From assembly GCA_044372405.1 (NCBI GenBank), contig JBILRW010000030.1, forward strand, positions 1-18,097: DNA of 18,097 nucleotides, written 5' to 3'. Shown here piece after piece: positions 15,041-18,097 of this stretch. The stretch is from CANGYM01 sp044372405. Its GTDB lineage: Bacteria > Pseudomonadota > Alphaproteobacteria > JAJTHO01 > CANGYM01. The translations under genes and the position numbers were made by a program. The notes under the pieces were generated by a model, which ran no database searches, was not told the origin of the DNA, and saw only the letters and a program-made list of their open reading frames with translations. Position 1 is the stretch's first letter. Every line of letters starts with the position of its first letter.

Positions 15041-15085
15041 CCTGTTCACAATCCTATGAATTGCTCTCCCCGTCGGGGGTAGAGG
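15041..15085 (+). repeat. Dispersed hairpin element, copy 2
   Basis: CCTGTTCACAATC (15041-15053) is followed by CTCTCCCC (15064-15071), GTC and GGGGGTAGAGGGG. The first block is the exact reverse complement of 7889-7901. It lies between two convergent genes, so the hairpin may also help termination for both. Confidence 0.45.
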
Positions 15086-15100
15086 GGTCATGCCAAAACC

Positions 15101-15904
15101 CTATCGCGCCAAACGCCAGGGAATCAGACAAACAGCCGCGGTGACAACCGCCCATCCCAGCAGCAGCAGCGGCAGACGGTAAATAACCGCCGGCCCCATC
15201 ACGGCCCAGGAAAAAATCACGGCCAGCAAGGCCACAACGGCAAAACAAAGAATCATGGGAACGCGGGGCAGCATACCCCACAGGCGGTGCCAGACGGTGC
15301 CGCGGGCATCAAACAACATCAGGGACTCCGCCACAGCGCCCAGCGTCACACGAATGGACCGCGCCAACAAAAACTGCGCGCCGCTCAGCAGAACCAAACT
15401 TAGGGAAAAAACCACCAGATTCAGCCTCAGACGTTCCTTGATGTTTTCCCCCTGCCTCTGAGTATCAGGATTCAGGCGGATTAAAAACGGCCAGGCATCG
15501 TGCCAGTCTTTCCACGCCGTTTCCACGTCTGAATGTTTCTGATCCCGCAACGTCACCACAAACAACGGGGTTTGTGTTTGACTCAGGCTGGGTTCATCGG
15601 TGAAAACAGAACTCAAAGGGGCAATGTCCACGGTTTTAATGTGGGGATCGGCCCGCAAAAGGGACGCGATGGCATCCTTCTGATCCGATAGGGCGGGCGG
15701 CAGCGTGAAGGTGATCTGGCTTTGGGCTTTTTCTATTAGCGCCTGCTGCTCGGCCCAAAGGAGACCCGCCCCCATCATCAGGGCCAAAAGCAAGGCCGCC
15801 GTCACAAACGTCACCGCGTAAAAGGCCGAAACGTGATGGGAAATAAAAAAAATCCTACGCGACAGAGCGCGCAAAACCTTCGGTGAAGCGGGATTCAAGG
15901 TGGC
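15101..15904 (-). CDS. ftsX: FtsX-like membrane subunit of the FtsEX complex
   Basis: The membrane partner of FtsE at the division site, where FtsEX transmits signals to periplasmic cell-wall hydrolases. 267 residues from ATG 15904; ATG 15919 is an alternative and neither has a clear ribosome site. It has the FtsX layout: basic cytoplasmic N terminus (PKVLRALSRR), TM1 (about 30-50, FVTAALLLALMMGAGLLW), a periplasmic domain of about 110 residues with FtsX-like wording (ADPHIKTVDIAPLS), TM2 (LVVFSLSLVLLSGAQFLLA), TM3 (PMILCFAVVALLAVIFSWAV) and TM4 near the C terminus. The first codons overlap ftsE by 50 bp. Weak overall sequence conservation is normal for FtsX. Confidence 0.85.
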   Translation of the reverse strand, partial: ATLNPASPKVLRALSRRIFFISHHVSAFYAVTFVTAALLLALMMGAGLLWAEQQALIEKAQSQITFTLPPALSDQKDAIASLLRADPHIKTVDIAPLSSVFTDEPSLSQTQTPLFVVTLRDQKHSDVETAWKDWHDAWPFLIRLNPDTQRQGENIKERLRLNLVVFSLSLVLLSGAQFLLARSIRVTLGAVAESLMLFDARGTVWHRLWGMLPRVPMILCFAVVALLAVIFSWAVMGPAVIYRLPLLLLGWAVVTAAVCLIPWRLAR

Positions 15905-16547
15905 CATGATCCATACCATAACGCCAAAACACAGGATCCACAAGCCCCGCTCGATCCGCTTCGCCCTCCCCCAATGTCATAACAACGGTCATCCCACTGT
16001 GACAAAATTCCTGGATCATCTGAATCATACGCTTTTGTAAAGACGCCTGAACGCCCCCAAAGGGATCATCCAGCACCACAATCGCCGGACGATGGACAAA
16101 GGCCCGCACAAACATCAAAACCCGTTGTTGTTGATGGGACAAGCTGCCGGCCTCAGCATGGCGAAAAGGCCCCAAATCCAGGGCCTGAAGAAGCTGGTTA
16201 CAAAAACGAATATCGCGTTCCTGAATTTGTCGATTCAGGGCCAAAAACGGCATAATGGTATTTTCCAGGGTGGAAAGGCCAGGCACCAATGTCATCGCCT
16301 GGGGCATGACGCCAAAGGCCCGGGCGGGCAGGGCCCCAGGATAACTCCGGCACAAAAAACGCCCATTTTGGGGGCAGAGATGCCCCGTCAACGTGCGCAG
16401 CAGCGTTGTTTTTCCCGATCCCGCCGAACCCTCAATCACCGCTGAACAACCCCGATCCAGGGAAAATCCCACATCATCCAGGGCCCAGTTCGTTTGACCG
16501 GGATACCGAAAAAAAACCTGGTGGGCGGAAAGAAATCCGGCGCGCAT
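15855..16547 (-). CDS. ftsE: FtsE-like ABC ATPase with degenerate catalytic motifs
   Basis: ATPase subunit of FtsEX. 230 residues from ATG 16547 (AGGGG 5 bases upstream); the longer frame starts at a TTG without support. Walker A GSAGSGKTT is intact (40-48, K46), as is the Q-loop Gln (Q83 in VMPQAMTLVPGLS). The signature is LSHQQQR (136-142) instead of LSGGQQQR. Walker B is VVLDDP, with Asp (D161) where catalytic Glu is expected. The H-loop reads VVMTLGEGE, with no His at the switch position (G193). Family and pairing with ftsX are clear from overlap; ATP hydrolysis may be reduced or lost, by inference. It could also be called a generic ABC-transporter ATPase. Confidence 0.85.
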   Translation of the reverse strand: MRAGFLSAHQVFFRYPGQTNWALDDVGFSLDRGCSAVIEGSAGSGKTTLLRTLTGHLCPQNGRFLCRSYPGALPARAFGVMPQAMTLVPGLSTLENTIMPFLALNRQIQERDIRFCNQLLQALDLGPFRHAEAGSLSHQQQRVLMFVRAFVHRPAIVVLDDPFGGVQASLQKRMIQMIQEFCHSGMTVVMTLGEGEADRAGLVDPVFWRYGMDHGHLESRFTEGFARSVA

Positions 16548-16622
16548 GAAACCCCTGAACCCTGAAGAAGGATAATTAAAGAACAATCATCCTAATCCCT
16601 TTGCGGATTTTTGGCTAGGGGG

Positions 16623-16646
16623 TTGGTGTTCGCCTTGGTGTTCGCC
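16623..16646 (+). repeat. Perfect 12-bp tandem duplication in the divergent ftsE/phosphatase promoter region
   Basis: TTGGTGTTCGCC occurs twice in succession (16623-16634, 16635-16646). It is followed by AACAGGTAACAG, related to the GTTAC motifs before tpiA. It could be an operator pair or replication slippage. Confidence 0.75.
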
Positions 16647-16684
16647 TAACAGGTAACAGAAAACCCCGCCCCCCGTTTTGCCCC

Positions 16685-16713
16685 TTGCACAATCTCTGGG
16701 GGGCCAGTATACG
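16685..16713 (+). promoter_or_regulatory. Sigma70-like promoter giving a leaderless transcript
   Basis: TTGCAC (16685-16690), a 17-base spacer and TATACG (16708-16713) make a good promoter. ATG 16721 begins 7 bases after the -10 box, where transcription would start, and no Shine-Dalgarno is present. The message is therefore predicted to be leaderless. Confidence 0.55.
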
Positions 16714-16720
16714 TTGCCTC

Positions 16721-17362
16721 ATGCTTCCGCCCCTAACCCTTCATCTTTGTCGCCATGGCAATACCTTTGCCCCCGGGGATCCCGTTGTCTGGGTGGGAAA
16801 GGGTCAAGATTTGCCCCTGGTGCCCTCAGGGCAGGTCCAGGCGGAGGGGTTGGCCCAAACCCTGAAAAACGAAGGCATCACCCCGGAATTGATTTATTGC
16901 AGCAGTTTACGCCGAACCCGCGATTTTGCCTTTATCATCCAGCAGCATACCGCGCCGGATTGCCCTGTGATTGCCCACAGTCACCTGGATGAATTGGATT
17001 ATGGGGCCTGGGGCGGGTTAACCAACGAAGAAATCGCCCATCGTTTTGGACAACATGTTTTGGATGCCTGGCAAAACGACGCCCTGTTCCCCGCCAAAGA
17101 TCAGGGGGCCTGGGGCGATACTGAATCCAGCGTTATGCGCAAAATCCGTGATTTTTTACAGGATCTGGCCCAGGATTGCCAGGCCCTGCCGCAACCCCCC
17201 AAAGATGTGGTCATCATCAGCAGCAACGGCCTGTTGCGGTTTTTTTTGCACCTGGTCCCCGGGGCCTTTGAAGAGGCCAAACGCAAACGCACCTTAAAGC
17301 TCGCCACCGGAGGACGCCGCATCCTGCGCTATGATGGGCGCGCGTTTTCGTTTATGGTGTGA
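16721..17362 (+). CDS. Histidine-phosphatase-fold protein with altered second catalytic position
   Basis: 213 residues from ATG 16721; the frame runs upstream to 16685, but those codons are promoter DNA. The phosphoglycerate mutase-like core is clear: CRHGNT (phospho-acceptor H12, R11), YCSSLRRTRDFA (60-70, substrate Arg) and HLDELDYGAWGGLT with the general acid/base Glu near E91. The second core His, normally in an SHG motif, is Asn here (ISSNGLLRF, N169). It could be a phosphatase with altered chemistry or a binding protein; substrate cannot be inferred. Cytoplasmic. It is divergent from ftsE, with the FYDLN_acid gene downstream under its own promoter. Confidence 0.85.
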   Translation: MLPPLTLHLCRHGNTFAPGDPVVWVGKGQDLPLVPSGQVQAEGLAQTLKNEGITPELIYCSSLRRTRDFAFIIQQHTAPDCPVIAHSHLDELDYGAWGGLTNEEIAHRFGQHVLDAWQNDALFPAKDQGAWGDTESSVMRKIRDFLQDLAQDCQALPQPPKDVVIISSNGLLRFFLHLVPGAFEEAKRKRTLKLATGGRRILRYDGRAFSFMV

Positions 17363-17397
17363 CGTTTTTGGGTTTCCTGTTTCTCTGATGATTTTCC

Positions 17398-17426
17398 TTG
17401 ACGGCTTGGCCACAATTTGGAATAAG
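17398..17426 (+). promoter_or_regulatory. Candidate promoter for the FYDLN_acid gene
   Basis: TTGACG (17398-17403), a 17-base spacer and AATAAG (17421-17426); GAATAA with a 16-base spacer is an alternative. The -35 box is strong and the -10 box is modest. Transcription would start about 20 bases before ATG 17452. Confidence 0.45.
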
Positions 17427-17451
17427 AAGATCCTTGTTAAAAAATCGTTGG

Positions 17452-17772
17452 ATGGTCATGGACCTGGATTTAACTTTGATACATGAAACTTGGGGGACGA
17501 AACGCATTTGTCATGCGTGCAGCACCCGCTTTTATGATATGAATAAGCCCACCGTGGTTTGTCCCAAATGCAATACCCCCTTTAGTGCCGAAAGCATTTT
17601 AAAATCCCGGGGTGCCCGCATTGAACGGGAAGTTGAATTTTTGCCCAAGCCCGAAGTCCAAACGGATATGGATGATATTGACATTCCCGACGATGACTTT
17701 ATACCAGGGGATGAAGACATCGACGCCGATTTGGACCCCCCTCACTTGGACGGCGACGAAGAGGACGTTTAA
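17452..17772 (+). CDS. FYDLN_acid family protein (TIGR02300-like)
   Basis: 106 residues from ATG 17452; ATG 17458 is also possible and the frame upstream to 17398 is promoter DNA. The family hallmark is GTKRICHACSTRFYDMN: a zinc ribbon with C20/C23 and C37/C40 (CPKC), FYDM in place of FYDL. After a short basic linker the C-terminal third is almost entirely Asp/Glu (from about residue 70). Function is unknown; the family is known mainly from Alphaproteobacteria, hence a useful lineage marker. tRNA-Ala begins 11 bases after the stop. Confidence 0.93.
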   Translation: MVMDLDLTLIHETWGTKRICHACSTRFYDMNKPTVVCPKCNTPFSAESILKSRGARIEREVEFLPKPEVQTDMDDIDIPDDDFIPGDEDIDADLDPPHLDGDEEDV

Positions 17773-17783
17773 CAGGTTTTTAT

Positions 17784-17859
<76 letters not shown>

Positions 17860-18097
17860 TTTCATAGTCACGCTGCTGTAAACCCTCTAAAAGTGGTCAT
17901 GGCAGCCACTTTGCGGCGGTTCCATAACCCTCTTTTATGTCAAACAAAGAATCCTCGGTAGGGCAGGGCGATTTAATTGTCCACTAAATTAGTGTTTTTT
18001 CGTCATTCCGGACCAGATACTGTCTTTCGGGTCAAGGGGAAAATGATGTGTGGGTTTGGTATTGGGGGGCTCATTGCCGCCCCCCAAGCCCCCGCTA
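17860..18097. other. Non-coding right end with two hairpins
   Basis: No credible gene. AAAGTGG (17890-17896) pairs with CCACTTT (17906-17912), 30 bases after tRNA-Ala, without a T run. GGGGGGC (18064-18070) pairs with GCCCCCC (18079-18085) across 8 bases at the window edge. Either could be a processing or termination signal; neither is decisive. Confidence 0.45.

Overview
The window looks like an alphaproteobacterial chromosome segment. The best lineage markers are a FYDLN_acid protein (zinc ribbon plus acidic tail, a family I know mainly from Alphaproteobacteria), a COX15/CtaA-type heme A synthase and the overall codon style. I cannot place it below class. Most genes are moderately GC-rich; the restriction-modification block at about 5.7-7.6 kb is visibly AT-richer and reads as foreign.

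Left part (1-5.7 kb). A transposase C-terminal fragment and an IS-end-like direct repeat lead into a tightly overlapping five-gene operon for a V/A-type rotary ATPase: subunit I (a), K (c), E, a DUF2764-like protein and catalytic subunit A. The A, K and DUF2764 proteins resemble the Chlamydia/spirochaete-type enzyme rather than the F-type enzyme normal for Proteobacteria. Subunits B and D, which should follow A, are absent. A terminator-like hairpin and a restriction-modification (RM) remnant occupy their place. The rotor subunit K keeps the residues that form the sodium site in Enterococcus hirae NtpK, so sodium coupling is likely.

Middle part (5.7-8.1 kb). A full-length SPPY-type DNA amino-methyltransferase is followed by a restriction endonuclease gene broken by an internal deletion and frameshift, leaving a methylase without a working partner. 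A gap with two hairpin elements and a tRNA-Arg(CCT) follow.

Right part (8.1-18.1 kb). This is mainly core genome: an unrecognised 262-residue protein, isocitrate lyase (glyoxylate shunt), a small unknown protein, triosephosphate isomerase, heme A synthase overlapping the tpiA 3' end by 110 bp, a 48-residue single-TM protein co-transcribed with ctaA, a DinD-like protein bracketed by poly-G repeats, a soluble chemoreceptor-like protein with reversed domain order, an FtsE/FtsX pair whose ATPase has lost key residues, a histidine-phosphatase-fold protein with an altered second catalytic position and a leaderless-looking promoter, the FYDLN_acid protein and tRNA-Ala(GGC).

Strongest leads: the incomplete and probably horizontally acquired V-ATPase operon bounded by mobile debris; the predicted sodium site in its rotor; the degenerate FtsE; the reversed chemoreceptor; and the slippage-prone G-tract repeats around dinD. 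No CRISPR array, rRNA or complete mobile element is visible.
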